DNA of 64,000 nt from Aureimonas psammosilenae (GCF_009176975.1 NZ_WEZG01000001.1:186001-250000), one strand, 5' to 3'. Positions 48,068 to 58,566 are shown, numbered from the stretch's first letter. The notes: generated by a model not told the origin, from the sequence alone. Program-made: numbers and translations.

Positions 48068-50071
48068 ATGTCGCAAGTCGCCAATAAGCCAGAGTCGGGC
48101 AAAACCGACCGCAACCCGCGCGACATGGCCAACGCGATCCGCGCTCTCGCCATCGATGCCGTGCAGAAGGCCAATTCAGGCCATCCCGGCATGCCGATGG
48201 GCATGGCCGACGTCGCCTCCGTCCTGTTCCAGGACTTCATCAAGCTCGACCCCGCGCGCCCCGACTGGCCGGACCGCGACCGCTTCGTCCTGTCGAACGG
48301 GCACGGCTCGATGCTGCTTTATGCGCTGCATCACCTCGTCGGCTATGCCGACATGACGATCGACGAGCTGAAGAACTTCCGCCAGATCGGCTCCAAGACC
48401 GCCGGCCATCCCGAATACGGCCATGCGCTCGGCATCGAGACCACCACCGGTCCGCTGGGGCAGGGCATCACCACGGCGGTCGGCATGGCGCTGGCCGAGC
48501 GGATGCTGAACGCGCGTTACGGCGACGATCTGGTCGATCACTACACCTATGTCTTCTGCGGCGACGGCTGCCTGATGGAAGGCATCAGCCACGAGGCGAT
48601 CGATCTCGCCGGCCACCTGAAGCTGTCGAAGCTCATCTTCCTGTTCGACGACAACGGCATCTCCATCGACGGCAAGACCGAGCTTTCCACCTCCACCGAT
48701 CAGGTGAAGCGCTTCGAGGCTTCCGGCTGGCATGCCGAGCGCGTCGACGGGCACAACCCGGACGAGATCCGCGCCGCGCTGGAGCGCGCCCGGAAATCCG
48801 ACAAGCCCTCGCTGATCGCGGCGAAAACCATCATCGGCTACGGTAGCCCCAAGCTCGCCGGCTCCGAAAAGAGCCACGGCGCGCCGCTCGGGGCCGAAGA
48901 AATCGCCGCGACGCGCGAGAAGCTGGTCTGGACGGCGGAAGCCTTCGCCATTCCCGACGAGATCGTGGCCGGTTGGCGCGAGATTGGGGTGAAGGGCGCG
49001 GCGGCCGCCGCCGAATGGGACAAGCGCCACGCGGCCTCCGCCAAAAGGGAAGAGTTCGACACCCAGATCAAGGGCGAGCTCGGTGCCGACTTCGCCAAGA
49101 CCATGGCCGACTACCGCGCCAAGCTTTCGGAAGAAAAGCCGAAGATCGCGACGCGGAAATCCTCCGAAGCGACGCTGGAAGTCGTGAACCAGGCGACCGA
49201 CCTCACCGTCGGCGGCTCGGCCGATCTCACCCATTCCGTCTTCACCCTGACGAAGGGCATGGGCGACGTGCAGGCCGGGCATTACGACGGTCGCTATATC
49301 CGCTACGGCATCCGCGAACACGCGATGGCGGCGGTGATGAACGGCCTTGCCGTCCATGGCGGCTTCATCCCCTATGGCGGCACGTTCCTGGTCTTCTCCG
49401 ACTACATGCGCGGCGGCATGCGCTTGTCGGCGTTGATGGGTCTCAAGGTCATCTACGTCCTGACGCACGATTCCATCGGTCTCGGCGAAGACGGCCCGAC
49501 GCACCAGCCGATCGAGCACCTGACCATGCTGCGCGCGACGCCCAACATGCTGGTGTTCCGCCCGGCCGACGCGATCGAGACGGCGGAAGCCTGGGAAATC
49601 GCGCTGACCGCCAACCGTCCCTCCGTTCTGTCGCTGTCGCGCCAGAACCTGCCGACGGTGCGGGCCGGCGATGTCGCCGAGAACCGCTCGGCGAAGGGCG
49701 GCTACGTGCTTCGCGAAGCCGATGGCGAGCGGCAGGTGACGATCCTGGCGACGGGATCGGAGATCGAGATCGCGCTGGCCGGCGCCGACAAGCTCGCCGC
49801 CGAAGGCATCAAAGCGGCGGTCGTCTCCATGCCGAGCCACGAGCTGTTCCTGGAACAGGACGCGGGCTACCGCGCTTCGGTGCTCGGGACCGCACCGCGC
49901 ATCGCGGTGGAAGCCGCCGGGGGCCTGTCCTGGGATCGCTTCATCGGCACGGAAGGACGGTTCATCGGCATGCGCTCCTTCGGCGCGTCCGGCCCGGCGC
50001 CCAAACTCTACGAACTCTTCGGCATCACGCCGGAAGGCATCGTCAAGGCTGTGAAGGAGATCATCGGTTGA
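48068..50071 (+). CDS. tkt: Transketolase
   Basis: A 667-aa thiamine diphosphate enzyme. Motifs in order: [36 protein letters not shown] (ThDP-binding GDG...N region), [10 protein letters not shown], and the pyrimidine-domain [14 protein letters not shown]. Moves two-carbon units in the pentose phosphate pathway. Full length. AGAGGATCAG precedes the ATG. Its TGA overlaps the TTG of pgk; the gap gene that commonly sits between tkt and pgk in related organisms is absent. Confidence 0.97.
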   Translation: MSQVANKPESGKTDRNPRDMANAIRALAIDAVQKANSGHPGMPMGMADVASVLFQDFIKLDPARPDWPDRDRFVLSNGHGSMLLYALHHLVGYADMTIDELKNFRQIGSKTAGHPEYGHALGIETTTGPLGQGITTAVGMALAERMLNARYGDDLVDHYTYVFCGDGCLMEGISHEAIDLAGHLKLSKLIFLFDDNGISIDGKTELSTSTDQVKRFEASGWHAERVDGHNPDEIRAALERARKSDKPSLIAAKTIIGYGSPKLAGSEKSHGAPLGAEEIAATREKLVWTAEAFAIPDEIVAGWREIGVKGAAAAAEWDKRHAASAKREEFDTQIKGELGADFAKTMADYRAKLSEEKPKIATRKSSEATLEVVNQATDLTVGGSADLTHSVFTLTKGMGDVQAGHYDGRYIRYGIREHAMAAVMNGLAVHGGFIPYGGTFLVFSDYMRGGMRLSALMGLKVIYVLTHDSIGLGEDGPTHQPIEHLTMLRATPNMLVFRPADAIETAEAWEIALTANRPSVLSLSRQNLPTVRAGDVAENRSAKGGYVLREADGERQVTILATGSEIEIALAGADKLAAEGIKAAVVSMPSHELFLEQDAGYRASVLGTAPRIAVEAAGGLSWDRFIGTEGRFIGMRSFGASGPAPKLYELFGITPEGIVKAVKEIIG

Positions 50072-51264
50072 GCGCGCTTCCTTCCATCGACACCGTGGAT
50101 GTGAAGGGAAAGACCCTTCTCATCCGCGCCGACCTGAACGTTCCGGCGAAGGACGGGGTGGTGACGGACGCGACGCGCCTGGAGCGCTTCGCCCCGACCG
50201 TGAAGGAACTGAGCGAAAAGGGCGGAAGGATCGTGATCCTCGCCCATTTCGGCCGGCCGAAGGGCAAGCCCGATCCGGAATTCACCTTGAAGCCCGTCGC
50301 CGAGAAGCTCGGTGAAATCCTCGGGCGCCCCGTCGCCTTCGCTGAGGATTGCGTCGGCGAGGCGGCGAAGACCGTGGTGTCGGGTTTGAAGGACGGTGAC
50401 GTCGCCGTTCTGGAGAACCTGCGCTTCCATGCAGAAGAGGAAAAGAACGACGAGGGCTTCGCCAGGCAATTGGCGGAGCTTGGAGACATTTACGTCAACG
50501 ACGCCTTTTCCTGCGCTCACCGGGCCCACGCCTCGACCCATGCACTGGCCAAGCTTCTGCCGGCCTATGCCGGGCCGTCGCTTCTGGCGGAAGTGAACGC
50601 GTTGGAAGCCGCTCTCACCAAGCCGGAACGCCCGGTCGCCGCCGTCGTCGGCGGCGCGAAGGTTTCCACCAAGATCGGCGTCCTCGAATTCCTCGTGCCG
50701 AAGATGGATCACCTCGTGATCGGCGGCGGCATGGCGAACACGTTTCTCGCCGCGCAAGGGTTCGATGTCGGCAAGTCGCTCTTCGAGGCGGATGCCAAGG
50801 ACACGGCCCTGAAGGTGATGAAACTCGCGGAAGAATCCGGCTGCAAGCTGCATCTGCCGGTGGATGTCGTCGCGGCCTCCGAGTTCAAGGCCCATGCCGA
50901 GAACGAGACCGTCGACGCGAAGGCCATTCCCGCCGATAAGATGGCGCTCGATGTCGGGCCGAAAACGGCGGATGCCGTGATCGCGGCCCTCAGTGAGTGC
51001 CGAACGCTCCTGTGGAACGGCCCGCTCGGCGCGTTCGAGATCCAGCCTTTCGATGCAGCGACGAACAAGGTGGCGCTCGCCGCCGCCAAGCTGACGACCG
51101 AAGGCAAGCTCGTGACGGTGGCCGGCGGCGGCGACACGGTCGCGGCCTTGAACGCCAGCGGCGCGGCCGACGACTTCACCTATCTGTCGACGGCCGGCGG
51201 CGCGTTCCTCGAATGGCTGGAAGGCAAGGAATTGCCGGGCATCGAAGTGCTGCGCAAGGGCTGA
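50068..51264 (+). CDS. pgk: Phosphoglycerate kinase
   Basis: A 398-aa glycolytic kinase. Substrate-binding [23 protein letters not shown] and [12 protein letters not shown], and the C-terminal nucleotide-binding NGPLGAFE and [12 protein letters not shown] are present. TTG 50068 shares bases with the tkt stop (TTGA), so translation is probably coupled. Full length with no gaps. Confidence 0.96.
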   Translation: MSALPSIDTVDVKGKTLLIRADLNVPAKDGVVTDATRLERFAPTVKELSEKGGRIVILAHFGRPKGKPDPEFTLKPVAEKLGEILGRPVAFAEDCVGEAAKTVVSGLKDGDVAVLENLRFHAEEEKNDEGFARQLAELGDIYVNDAFSCAHRAHASTHALAKLLPAYAGPSLLAEVNALEAALTKPERPVAAVVGGAKVSTKIGVLEFLVPKMDHLVIGGGMANTFLAAQGFDVGKSLFEADAKDTALKVMKLAEESGCKLHLPVDVVAASEFKAHAENETVDAKAIPADKMALDVGPKTADAVIAALSECRTLLWNGPLGAFEIQPFDAATNKVALAAAKLTTEGKLVTVAGGGDTVAALNASGAADDFTYLSTAGGAFLEWLEGKELPGIEVLRKG

Positions 51265-51273
51265 GCCCTTTTC

Positions 51274-51313
51274 GGAGGGCCGGTTTCCTTATCTCCAAGG
51301 GAACCGGCCTTCC
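51274..51313 (+). terminator. Hairpin between pgk and rpe (terminator-like, no U-tract)
   Basis: Imperfect inverted repeat GGAGGGCCGGTTTCCTT / AAGGGAACCGGCCTTCC around a short ATCTCC loop, 10 bases past the pgk stop. It lacks a T-run on either side, so it could be a Rho-dependent end, a pause or an mRNA-stability element rather than a classical terminator. Confidence 0.4.
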
Positions 51314-51341
51314 GCGACCCAACCTTTGGATCAGAGCCGCC

Positions 51342-52016
51342 ATGTCCCATCCCCTCGTCATCGCTCCCTCGATCCTGTCCGCCGACTTCTCGCGGCTCGG
51401 CGAAGAGATCGCGGCCGTGGACAGCGCCGGGGCGGACTGGATTCATCTCGACGTGATGGACGGACATTTCGTGCCCAACATCACCTTCGGCCCGCCCATC
51501 GTGAAGGCGGTGCGCGGGGCCTCAACGAAGTTCTTCGACTGCCATTTGATGATCGAGCCCTGCGATCCCTATCTCGAGGCCTTCGCGGAAGCGGGGTGCG
51601 ACATGATCACGGTTCATGCCGAGGCGACGCGCCATCTCGACCGCTCGCTTCAGGCGATCAAGTCTCTGGGCAAACAGGCCGGCGTCGCGCTCAATCCCGG
51701 CACGCCGGAGACGGCGGTGGAATACGTCCTCGACCGCGTCGACATGGTGCTGGTGATGACGGTCAATCCGGGCTTCGGCGGTCAGGCCTTTATTCCCGCG
51801 ACATTGGATAAGATTCGTCGTCTGCGCGCGCTTATCGGCGACCGGCCGATCCGCATCGAGGTGGATGGCGGCATCGCCCCCGACACCGCGCGCGCCGTGT
51901 TCGAGGCGGGCGCCGATACGTTCGTCGCGGGCTCGGCCGTGTTCAAGGGCGGCGCTTCCGCCTATGCCGGCAATATCGCCGCCTTGCGCGAAGCTGCGGA
52001 AAAGCCTGCCGCCTGA
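51342..52016 (+). CDS. rpe: Ribulose-phosphate 3-epimerase
   Basis: A 224-aa TIM-barrel epimerase interconverting ribulose-5-P and xylulose-5-[57 protein letters not shown] and [10 protein letters not shown] cover the metal- and phosphate-binding loops. Works with the nearby transketolase in the non-oxidative pentose phosphate pathway. Confidence 0.97.
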   Translation: MSHPLVIAPSILSADFSRLGEEIAAVDSAGADWIHLDVMDGHFVPNITFGPPIVKAVRGASTKFFDCHLMIEPCDPYLEAFAEAGCDMITVHAEATRHLDRSLQAIKSLGKQAGVALNPGTPETAVEYVLDRVDMVLVMTVNPGFGGQAFIPATLDKIRRLRALIGDRPIRIEVDGGIAPDTARAVFEAGADTFVAGSAVFKGGASAYAGNIAALREAAEKPAA

Positions 52017-52024
52017 GCGCGGCC

Positions 52025-52345
52025 ATGCCTGTCGCGGCCACCTATCTCGTCGCGGCCTTCGCCGAGATCGCCGGCTGCTTCGCCTTCTGGGCGGTGTTTC
52101 GGCTGGGGCGCTCGGTGTTCTGGCTGGCGCCGGGCCTCGCGGCGCTCGTTCTCTTCGCTTATGCGCTGACATGGGTCGATGCCGCCGCGGCGGGCCGGGC
52201 CTTCGCGGCCTATGGCGGCGTTTATGTCGCCGCCTCGCTTGTCTGGCTGTGGCTTGTGGAGAATGTCCAACCCGATCGCTGGGATCTGATCGGCGGCGCG
52301 ATCTGCGTTCTCGGCGCGGCCCTGGTGGTCATGGGGCCGCGCTGA
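52025..52345 (+). CDS. YnfA/UPF0060 family small membrane protein
   Basis: A 106-aa protein with four predicted membrane helices, starting [19 protein letters not shown], the characteristic UPF0060 N-terminus, with [17 protein letters not shown] and a C-terminal [18 protein letters not shown]. Related by topology to small multidrug resistance transporters; some YnfA proteins confer drug efflux, but substrate is not predictable here. Starts 9 bases after rpe, so probably read through from it. Confidence 0.9.
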   Translation: MPVAATYLVAAFAEIAGCFAFWAVFRLGRSVFWLAPGLAALVLFAYALTWVDAAAAGRAFAAYGGVYVAASLVWLWLVENVQPDRWDLIGGAICVLGAALVVMGPR

Positions 52346-52378
52346 AGGGGTTCGAGACGCATCCGAACGGCCGGCGTT

Positions 52379-53173
52379 TCAGTCCGTCGCTTCGCCTTCG
52401 ATGGCCTTGTCCATGGGAGGCAGTTCGGCCGCTTCCACGTCCTTCAACCGCGTTCCGCTGAAGCCCAAAGCGCGCGAGCGCCGGAGAAGCGCCGCCAGTT
52501 TGGGTGCGGCCAAGGCCGGGGCGAGGCCGCCCGGCCGGATGTTGGACACGCAGTTGCGGTCCGCATCGGTGCGGCCGGGTTTCGGATCGAAGGTCAGGTA
52601 TGCGCCGAGGCTGTCGGCCGCCGACAATCCCGGCCGCTCGCCGATCAGCATCAGGACGAGCCGGGCCCCGAGCGCCTCCCCGACCGGATCGGACAGGGCG
52701 ACGCGGGCCTGCGAAGCGAGAAGCGGCGGCGCGACGCGCCAACCGGCCGGCACGAGAGCCAGGACATCGAGCGCGAGCCGCGCCGCATGGAGATTGGCGG
52801 CATGAGCCGACAATCCGTCGGCGAGGATGACGAGAAGATCGAACGGGCCTTGGATCTGCCGAAGGGCCTCGCGCGAGTCGTCCGACAATTGCCGCCCGAG
52901 ATCGGGGCGGCGAAGATAGGCCGCGCGGTCGCCCACCGCGCTCGCGATCCGGACCGGCTCGCACCCGCCTTCCCGAAGCGTTTTCTCCACGCCGTCGAGG
53001 TCGAAGGCGGCATGAACGGCGTCGCGCGCCTTGGCATGGGCCTCAGTGAAATCGAGATGGGCGCTCGTCGGGAGGCCCGCGCCGGCGCGCCCAAGCCCGA
53101 TCCGCGCGTCGGTGAAGCGGCGGAGCGCCGCGATCGGGTGAGAGGCAGGCGGGGCAAGGGGGCGTCCGGTCAT
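52379..53173 (-). CDS. eutC: Ethanolamine ammonia-lyase small subunit
   Basis: A 264-aa EutC, the light chain of the adenosylcobalamin-dependent lyase that converts ethanolamine to acetaldehyde and ammonia. Landmarks are RIGLGRAGAGLPTSAHLDF, the YLRRPDLGRQL stretch, VILADGLSAHAANLHA, LIGERPGLSAADSLGAYLTF and DADRNCVSNIRPGGL. Lies 1 base past eutB, forming a two-gene unit. None of the usual eut microcompartment genes or a reactivase (eutA) is in the window. Confidence 0.96.
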   Translation of the reverse strand: MTGRPLAPPASHPIAALRRFTDARIGLGRAGAGLPTSAHLDFTEAHAKARDAVHAAFDLDGVEKTLREGGCEPVRIASAVGDRAAYLRRPDLGRQLSDDSREALRQIQGPFDLLVILADGLSAHAANLHAARLALDVLALVPAGWRVAPPLLASQARVALSDPVGEALGARLVLMLIGERPGLSAADSLGAYLTFDPKPGRTDADRNCVSNIRPGGLAPALAAPKLAALLRRSRALGFSGTRLKDVEAAELPPMDKAIEGEATD

Positions 53174-53174
53174 G

Positions 53175-54539
53175 TCAGGAAGCCTCCAGCAGGCGGCTGC
53201 GGCCGAGAAGCTCCAGCGAATGGTCCTCGGTCGCGGGCGCCAGCATTCCCTCGGTGTCGAAGATGCCGAAGCTTTGGCCCCATTCCTCGAATTCCGGCGC
53301 GGGCTTCAGCCCGAGGGTGCGGCGGATATAGGCGGCGTCGTGAAAGGAGGTGGACTGGTAGTTCAGCATGATGTCGTCCGAACCCGGCACGCCCATGACG
53401 AAGTTGACGCCCGCGACGGCCAGCAGCGTCAGGAGGTTGTCCATGTCGTTCTGGTCGGCTTCGGCATGGTTGGTGTAGCAGACGTCGACGCCCATCGGCA
53501 GGCCGAGAAGCTTGCCGCAGAAATGGTCTTCGAGCCCGGCGCGGATGATCTCCTTGCCGTCATAGAGATATTCCGGGCCGATGAAGCCGACCACCGTGTT
53601 GACCAGAAGCGGGTCGAACTCGCGCGCCACCGCATAGGCCCGCGCTTCCACCGTCTGCTGGTCGATGCCGTGATGGGCGTTGGCGGACAGGGCGGAGCCC
53701 TGGCCGGTCTCGAAATACATCGCGTTCCGGCCGACCGTTCCCCGGTTCAGCGCCGCTGCCGCGTCATGGGCCTCGCGCAGGAGGCTGAGGTCGACGCCGA
53801 AGGAGCGGTTGGCGGCCTCAGTCCCCGCGATCGACTGGAACACGAGATCCACCGGCGCGCCGCGCTCCATCACCTCGATCGCCGTCGTGACATGGGCGAG
53901 GACGCAGGACTGCACCGGGCACCTCAGCGAAAGGCGCAATTCCTCGATGAGATGGAGAAGCCGCACCATCGCGTCGGGGCTGTCGGTGGCCGGGTTGATG
54001 CCGATCGTGGCGTCGCCGCAGCCGAAGAGGAGGCCGTCGAGAATGGACGCCGCGACGCCCTTCGGATCGTCCGTCGGGTGGTTCGGCTGGATGCGCACCG
54101 ACAAGCGGCCGGGCAGGCCGACGGTGGTGCGGAACGCCGTGACCACCGGGCGTTTTCTCGCCACCGCGATGAGATCCTGGTTGCGCATGATCTTGGAGGT
54201 CGCCGCGACCATTTCGGGCGTCAGCCCCCATTTCAGCGCCGCGATCGCCTCCGGCGTCGCCGCGTCGGACAGGAGCCATTCGCGGAACGTGCCGACGGAA
54301 AGCTGCGCGACCGGCGCGAAGGCGGACCGGTCGTGGCGCTCCAAAATCAGGGCGGAGACCTCGTCTTCGCCGGGATCGATCAAGGGCGTGTCGAGAATGT
54401 CGGAAAGGGACGTGTCGGCGAGACGGCGCTGCGCGCGGACGCGGGCGGCGGCGCTTTCCGCGCCAAGGCCGGCCAGGACATCACCCGAACGCGGCGGCGA
54501 TGCCTCGGCCATCAGAACTTTCAGTTCGTCGGGCGACAT
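53175..54539 (-). CDS. eutB: Ethanolamine ammonia-lyase large subunit
   Basis: A 454-aa EutB, matching the family's ~453 residues. It carries the TIM-barrel catalytic chain with LMAEASPPRSGD, IQPNHPTDDPKGV, DGLLFGCGDATIGINPATDS, FETGQGSALSANAHHGID and NYQSTSFHDAAYIR. ATG 54539 follows GGGAG at a good distance; a TTG 13 codons upstream is less likely. Divergent from tctC. The B12-dependent reaction happens in the cytosol; aldehyde detoxification would have to be encoded elsewhere. Confidence 0.96.
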   Translation of the reverse strand: MSPDELKVLMAEASPPRSGDVLAGLGAESAAARVRAQRRLADTSLSDILDTPLIDPGEDEVSALILERHDRSAFAPVAQLSVGTFREWLLSDAATPEAIAALKWGLTPEMVAATSKIMRNQDLIAVARKRPVVTAFRTTVGLPGRLSVRIQPNHPTDDPKGVAASILDGLLFGCGDATIGINPATDSPDAMVRLLHLIEELRLSLRCPVQSCVLAHVTTAIEVMERGAPVDLVFQSIAGTEAANRSFGVDLSLLREAHDAAAALNRGTVGRNAMYFETGQGSALSANAHHGIDQQTVEARAYAVAREFDPLLVNTVVGFIGPEYLYDGKEIIRAGLEDHFCGKLLGLPMGVDVCYTNHAEADQNDMDNLLTLLAVAGVNFVMGVPGSDDIMLNYQSTSFHDAAYIRRTLGLKPAPEFEEWGQSFGIFDTEGMLAPATEDHSLELLGRSRLLEAS

Positions 54540-54805
54540 GAAGCGGCTCCCAAACAAAGGCGCCCGATCTGACGGCAAAGCGTGCCTTCGGTCAAATCGG
54601 CGGAGCGGGACGGCTCGCCTGTTTCCGCCGCGCGCTCCCGCCTTTCGCCTGCGAGGCGAATTTCGTCGGTATCTCCGAGCGTTATTATTTTTTTAAAGCA
54701 TGTGGAACTTCTCCAAAAAGGCTTGGCGATCCAGAGCCTTCGCCTTATGCAGATTCTGGTTTCGCACGCGGCGGGAAGGCTGGCCGTGCGATGGGGGAGG
54801 AATTC
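54540..54805. promoter_or_regulatory. Divergent eutB-tctC intergenic region
   Basis: 266 bases with an AT-rich patch near 54680-54710 (TTATTATTTTTTTAAAG) that is unlike the surrounding GC-rich sequence and would suit a promoter. Both eutBC and tctCBA must start transcription here, so shared regulation is possible. No cobalamin riboswitch could be recognised by eye, and exact hexamers were not assigned. Confidence 0.5.
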
Positions 54806-55756
54806 ATGAAGAAGATGCTGCTGGCGGCCCTTATGCTCGGGCTCGTGTCCGGTTCGGCTTTCGCCCAGACCGCGAACTACGAGATTATGGCCCCGGCCTC
54901 GCCGGGCGGCGGCTGGGACCAGACCGCGCGCGCCATGCAGGCCACGATGCAGACGGCCGGCATCGCCAAGGATGTCGAGGTGGTGAACGTCACCGGCGCC
55001 GGCGGCACGATCGGTCTCGCCCAGTTCGTGTCCCAGAAGAACGCCGACCCGTCCGCGCTTCTCGTCGGCGGCTTCGTGATGGTCGGCGCGATCCTCACCA
55101 ACCAGTCGCCCGTGACGCTGGAACAGGTGACGCCGATCGCGCGCCTCACCGGCGAAGTCGAGGCCGTGGTGGTTCCGGCCGCCTCGCCCTACAAGACCAT
55201 TGGAGAACTCGTCGCCGCGCTGAAGGAAAATCCGGGCGCCGTGGCCTTTGCCGGTGGCTCGGCCGGCGGCACCGACCACATCGCGACCGGCCTTCTGGCG
55301 AAAGCGGCGGGCGTCGATCCGCGCGGCATCAACTACATCGCCTTTTCCGGCGGCGGCGAAGCGCTGGCGGCTATCCTTGGCGGGCAGGTCGCGGCGGGCA
55401 TTTCGGGCTACGGCGAGTTCGAGTCGCAGATCAAGGCCGGCACGCTCCGCCTTCTGGCCCTCACCAGCGCCGAGCGCCTTCCGGGCGTCGATGCGCCGAC
55501 GCTGAAGGAATCGGGTCTCGACGTGGTTCTCCAGAACTGGCGCATGGTCGCCGCCGCGCCCGGCATCACGGATGAGCAGAAGGCTGCCATCACCGCCGAC
55601 GTCAAGAAGATGGTCGACAGCAAGGAATGGCAGGACGTTCTCCAGCGCAACGGCTGGGACAACGCCTATCTGGAAGGCGACGCCTTCAAGGCCGAACTCG
55701 CCAAGAACATCACCGACACCAAGGCGGTGCTGACGGATATCGGCCTCGTTCAATGA
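54806..55756 (+). CDS. tctC: Tripartite tricarboxylate transporter substrate-binding protein
   Basis: A 316-aa periplasmic Bug/TctC protein with a Sec signal peptide (MKKMLLAALMLGLVSGSAFAQ). Mature motifs: IMAPASPGGGWDQTARAM, INYIAFSGGGEALAAILGGQVAAGI, LLALTSAERLPGVDAPTLKE. ATG 54806 follows GGGGAGGAATTC; an ATG five codons upstream is less likely. Supplies substrate to the TctA/TctB membrane pair downstream; citrate or other (tri)carboxylates are candidate ligands by family. Confidence 0.95.
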   Translation: MKKMLLAALMLGLVSGSAFAQTANYEIMAPASPGGGWDQTARAMQATMQTAGIAKDVEVVNVTGAGGTIGLAQFVSQKNADPSALLVGGFVMVGAILTNQSPVTLEQVTPIARLTGEVEAVVVPAASPYKTIGELVAALKENPGAVAFAGGSAGGTDHIATGLLAKAAGVDPRGINYIAFSGGGEALAAILGGQVAAGISGYGEFESQIKAGTLRLLALTSAERLPGVDAPTLKESGLDVVLQNWRMVAAAPGITDEQKAAITADVKKMVDSKEWQDVLQRNGWDNAYLEGDAFKAELAKNITDTKAVLTDIGLVQ

Positions 55757-56238
55757 CGGAAGCGCCCGTTTCCGCTGCATCCCGCCGCCCTGACTGGGCG
55801 ACGGTCGTGATCGGGGTCGGTCTTGCCGCGCTCGGCGTCCTGATCGCCTGGAACGCCTACGGGCTTCGCGGCGGCGGCTATGCGGCGGTCGGGCCGAAGG
55901 CCTTTCCTTACGTGATCGCCGTCGCGCTCATGCTCCTGTCCATCTGGACGATCGTGGAGGGGCTGCGCGGCGACTTCCCCGAGCGCGAGCACGACCAGAT
56001 CCAGCCGATCGTCTGGATCGTGGCGGGCCTCGCCTTCCAGCTCCTGACCCTGAAGCTCGCCGGCTTCTCGATCGCCACCGGCGTTCTGTTCGCGGCCACC
56101 GCCAAGGCCTTCGGCAAAGGGCAAATCTGGAAGACGATCCCGATCGGCATCGTCCTGTCCTTCCTGGTCTGGGTGTTGTTCACGCAAGCCTTGAAGCTGT
56201 CCTTGCCCGCCGGCCCGCTCGAACACCTGTTCTTCTGA
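55753..56238 (+). CDS. tctB: Tripartite tricarboxylate transporter small membrane subunit
   Basis: A 161-aa protein with four predicted membrane helices (WATVVIGVGLAALGVLIAW, AFPYVIAVALMLLSIWTIV, QPIVWIVAGLAFQLLTLKL, TIPIGIVLSFLVWVLF) and the family motif GPKAFPY. ATGA overlap with tctC. It stabilises or completes the TctA permease. Confidence 0.93.
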   Translation: MTEAPVSAASRRPDWATVVIGVGLAALGVLIAWNAYGLRGGGYAAVGPKAFPYVIAVALMLLSIWTIVEGLRGDFPEREHDQIQPIVWIVAGLAFQLLTLKLAGFSIATGVLFAATAKAFGKGQIWKTIPIGIVLSFLVWVLFTQALKLSLPAGPLEHLFF

Positions 56239-56277
56239 CCCATCCACGCATGACTTGACCCCGGGGGAGGGGACGAC

Positions 56278-57795
56278 ATGGATACCTTCGTCCTCTTGGG
56301 CCAGGGCCTTTTGACGGCGATGCAGCCGATGCATCTCCTGTACGCGCTGATCGGCGTGACGCTCGGCACGGCCGTCGGCGTGTTGCCCGGCATCGGCCCG
56401 GCGCTGACCGTCGCGCTGCTTCTGCCCGTCACCTACCAGCTCGACGCCGCCGGCTCGCTGATCATGTTCGCCGGCATCTATTACGGCGGCATGTATGGCG
56501 GCTCCACGACCTCCATTCTCCTGAATACGCCGGGCGAATCGGCCTCCATCGTCACGGCGCTGGAAGGCAACAAGATGGCGCGCGCCGGGCGCGGCGGGCC
56601 GGCCTTGGCGACGGCCGCGATCGGCTCCTTCGTGGCTGGCCTCATCGCGACGCTTGGGCTCGCCTTCATCGCGCCCGCCATCGTCAAGGTAGCCTTGTCC
56701 TTCGGCCCGGCGGAATATTTCGCGCTGATGCTGCTCGCCTTCGTGACCGTGTCGGCCGCCTTCGGCGACTCGGCGCTGCGGGGCCTGACGGCGCTCGCGC
56801 TCGGTCTCGCGCTCGGCCTCGTCGGCATCGATCTCCAGACGGGGCAGGCGAGGCTGTCCTTCGGCGTACCCGAGCTTCTCGACGGCGTGGAAGTCACGAC
56901 CCTTGCGGTGGCGCTTTTCGCCATCGGCGAAACCTTGTCGGTCGCCGCGGCCGGGCATCGGACGCCCGACACGGTGGAAGCCGTGAAGGGCTCGCTCTGG
57001 ATGAGCCGCGAGGATTGGAAGCGTTCCTGGAAGCCTTGGCTGCGCGGCACCTTCATCGGCTTCCCGATCGGCGCGATGCCGGCGGGCGGCGCCGAGATCG
57101 GCACCTTCCTGTCCTATGCGGCGGAAAAGAACCTGTCGAAGCATCCGGAAGAGTTCGGCAAGGGCGCGATCGAGGGCGTCGCCGGGCCGGAAGCCGCCAA
57201 CAACGCATCCGCCGCCGGCACGCTCGTGCCGCTTCTGACGCTCGGCCTGCCGACCACGGCGACGGCCGCGATCATGCTCGCCGGCTTCCAGCAGTTCGGC
57301 CTGCAACCCGGCCCGCTCCTTTTCGCCACGCGCCCCGATATCGTCTGGGGCCTGATCGCCTCGCTTCTGATCGCCAACCTGATGCTGGTGGTCCTCAACC
57401 TGCCGCTGATCGGCCTTTGGGTGCGCCTCCTCACCATTCCGCGCCCGTGGCTCTATGCCGGCATCCTCGTCTTCGCGACGCTCGGCACGATCGGCGCCAA
57501 TCCGTCGGCGGTGGAACTCGGCATGCTTCTGGTCTTCGGTCTGATGGGCTATGGCCTCCGCCGTTTCGGCTATCCGATCGCGCCGGTGGTGGTGGGCCTC
57601 ATTCTTGGGCCGATGGCCGAGCAGCAACTTCGCCGCGCGCTGGCCATCGGGCAGGGCAACCCGCTGGTGCTCGTTCATTCGTGGCTGGCAGTGACGCTTC
57701 TTCTTCTCGCGCTTGCCGCCCTCGTCGTGCCGATGATCCTCAGGGCTCGCGGTCGCGGGCAGGTGCTGAACCAGCTCCAGGCCAACGAAGACTGA
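56278..57795 (+). CDS. tctA: Tripartite tricarboxylate transporter large membrane subunit
   Basis: A 505-aa permease with about 12 membrane helices. The conserved N-terminal [20 protein letters not shown] and [23 protein letters not shown], plus [21 protein letters not shown], mark the TctA family. Uses the membrane potential or ion gradient to import substrate delivered by TctC. Last gene of the operon; a strong terminator follows. Confidence 0.95.
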   Translation: MDTFVLLGQGLLTAMQPMHLLYALIGVTLGTAVGVLPGIGPALTVALLLPVTYQLDAAGSLIMFAGIYYGGMYGGSTTSILLNTPGESASIVTALEGNKMARAGRGGPALATAAIGSFVAGLIATLGLAFIAPAIVKVALSFGPAEYFALMLLAFVTVSAAFGDSALRGLTALALGLALGLVGIDLQTGQARLSFGVPELLDGVEVTTLAVALFAIGETLSVAAAGHRTPDTVEAVKGSLWMSREDWKRSWKPWLRGTFIGFPIGAMPAGGAEIGTFLSYAAEKNLSKHPEEFGKGAIEGVAGPEAANNASAAGTLVPLLTLGLPTTATAAIMLAGFQQFGLQPGPLLFATRPDIVWGLIASLLIANLMLVVLNLPLIGLWVRLLTIPRPWLYAGILVFATLGTIGANPSAVELGMLLVFGLMGYGLRRFGYPIAPVVVGLILGPMAEQQLRRALAIGQGNPLVLVHSWLAVTLLLLALAALVVPMILRARGRGQVLNQLQANED

Positions 57796-57818
57796 CCATA
57801 CGAACCGCAATGCATGGG

Positions 57819-57847
57819 GGCCGGGCGGTTGCGCCCGGCCTTTTTGT
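57819..57847 (+). terminator. Terminator of tctCBA
   Basis: Perfect 8-bp GC stem (GGCCGGGC at 57819-57826 with GCCCGGCC at 57833-57840) with a 6-base loop, followed by TTTTTGTT. Confidence 0.9.
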
Positions 57848-57886
57848 TGCGCAAAACACGTTGCCGAATTCTTGAAAGATGCGTGA

Positions 57887-58528
57887 ATGGATTTTCTGAC
57901 CGCCGAGTCCCTGACCGCGCTGGCGCAGATCGTGATGATCGATCTCGTGCTGGCCGGCGACAACGCCATCGTCATCGGCCTCGCCGCGGCGGGCCTGCCG
58001 AAAGAGCAGCGCTCCAAGGCCATTCTCGTCGGCATCATCGCCGCGACGGTTCTGCGCATCATCTTCGCCGCCGGCACGCAATGGCTGCTCGGCTTCGGCG
58101 GCTCGCTGCTGATCTTCGGCGGCTTCCTGCTTCTTTATGTCTGCTGGAAGATGTGGACGGAGCTTCGCTCGCCGCAGCATGACGCCGATGGCGAGGCGGT
58201 GCTGGAAGGCAAGGAGATCGGCGCGCCGCGCAAGACCCTGTCGCAGGCCGTATGGCAGATCGTCGTCGCCGACGTTTCCATGTCGCTCGACAACGTCATC
58301 GCGGTGGCCGGTGCGGCGGGCGAGCATCTCTGGGTGCTGATCGTCGGCCTGACCCTCTCGATCGCACTGATGGGCCTTGCCGCCACCTTCATCGCGCGCC
58401 TTCTCCAGCGCTATCGCTGGATCGCCTATGTCGGCCTCGTGATCATTCTCTATGTCGCGGTCGAGATGATCCTGAAGGGCATCGAGCAGGTTTGGCCGGG
58501 CACGATCCCGCTCTGGCTGATCCACTGA
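57887..58528 (+). CDS. TerC-family membrane protein (YjbE-like metal transporter)
   Basis: A 213-aa protein with about seven predicted helices. The two TerC acidic motifs are VMIDLVLAGDNAIVIGLAAAG near the N-terminus and VVADVSMSLDNVIAVAGAAG in the middle, whose aspartates lie in the membrane and are thought to bind divalent metal. Members export manganese or load extracellular metalloenzymes. Flanked by a terminator on each side, so monocistronic. Substrate inferred from family only. Confidence 0.92.
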   Translation: MDFLTAESLTALAQIVMIDLVLAGDNAIVIGLAAAGLPKEQRSKAILVGIIAATVLRIIFAAGTQWLLGFGGSLLIFGGFLLLYVCWKMWTELRSPQHDADGEAVLEGKEIGAPRKTLSQAVWQIVVADVSMSLDNVIAVAGAAGEHLWVLIVGLTLSIALMGLAATFIARLLQRYRWIAYVGLVIILYVAVEMILKGIEQVWPGTIPLWLIH

Positions 58529-58544
58529 TCGCTTCGAGACACGG

Positions 58545-58566
58545 AAAGGGGCTTCGGCCCCTTTTT
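58545..58566 (+). terminator. UUCG-tetraloop terminator after TerC gene
   Basis: Stem AAAGGGGC (58545-58552), tetraloop TTCG, complementary GCCCCTTT (58557-58564) and trailing T residues. A textbook intrinsic terminator. Confidence 0.92.

Noticed and set aside
57796-57886. Manganese riboswitch (yybP-ykoY) upstream of the TerC gene
   Set aside because: Most of this 91-base gap is the tctCBA terminator; there is no room for the riboswitch.
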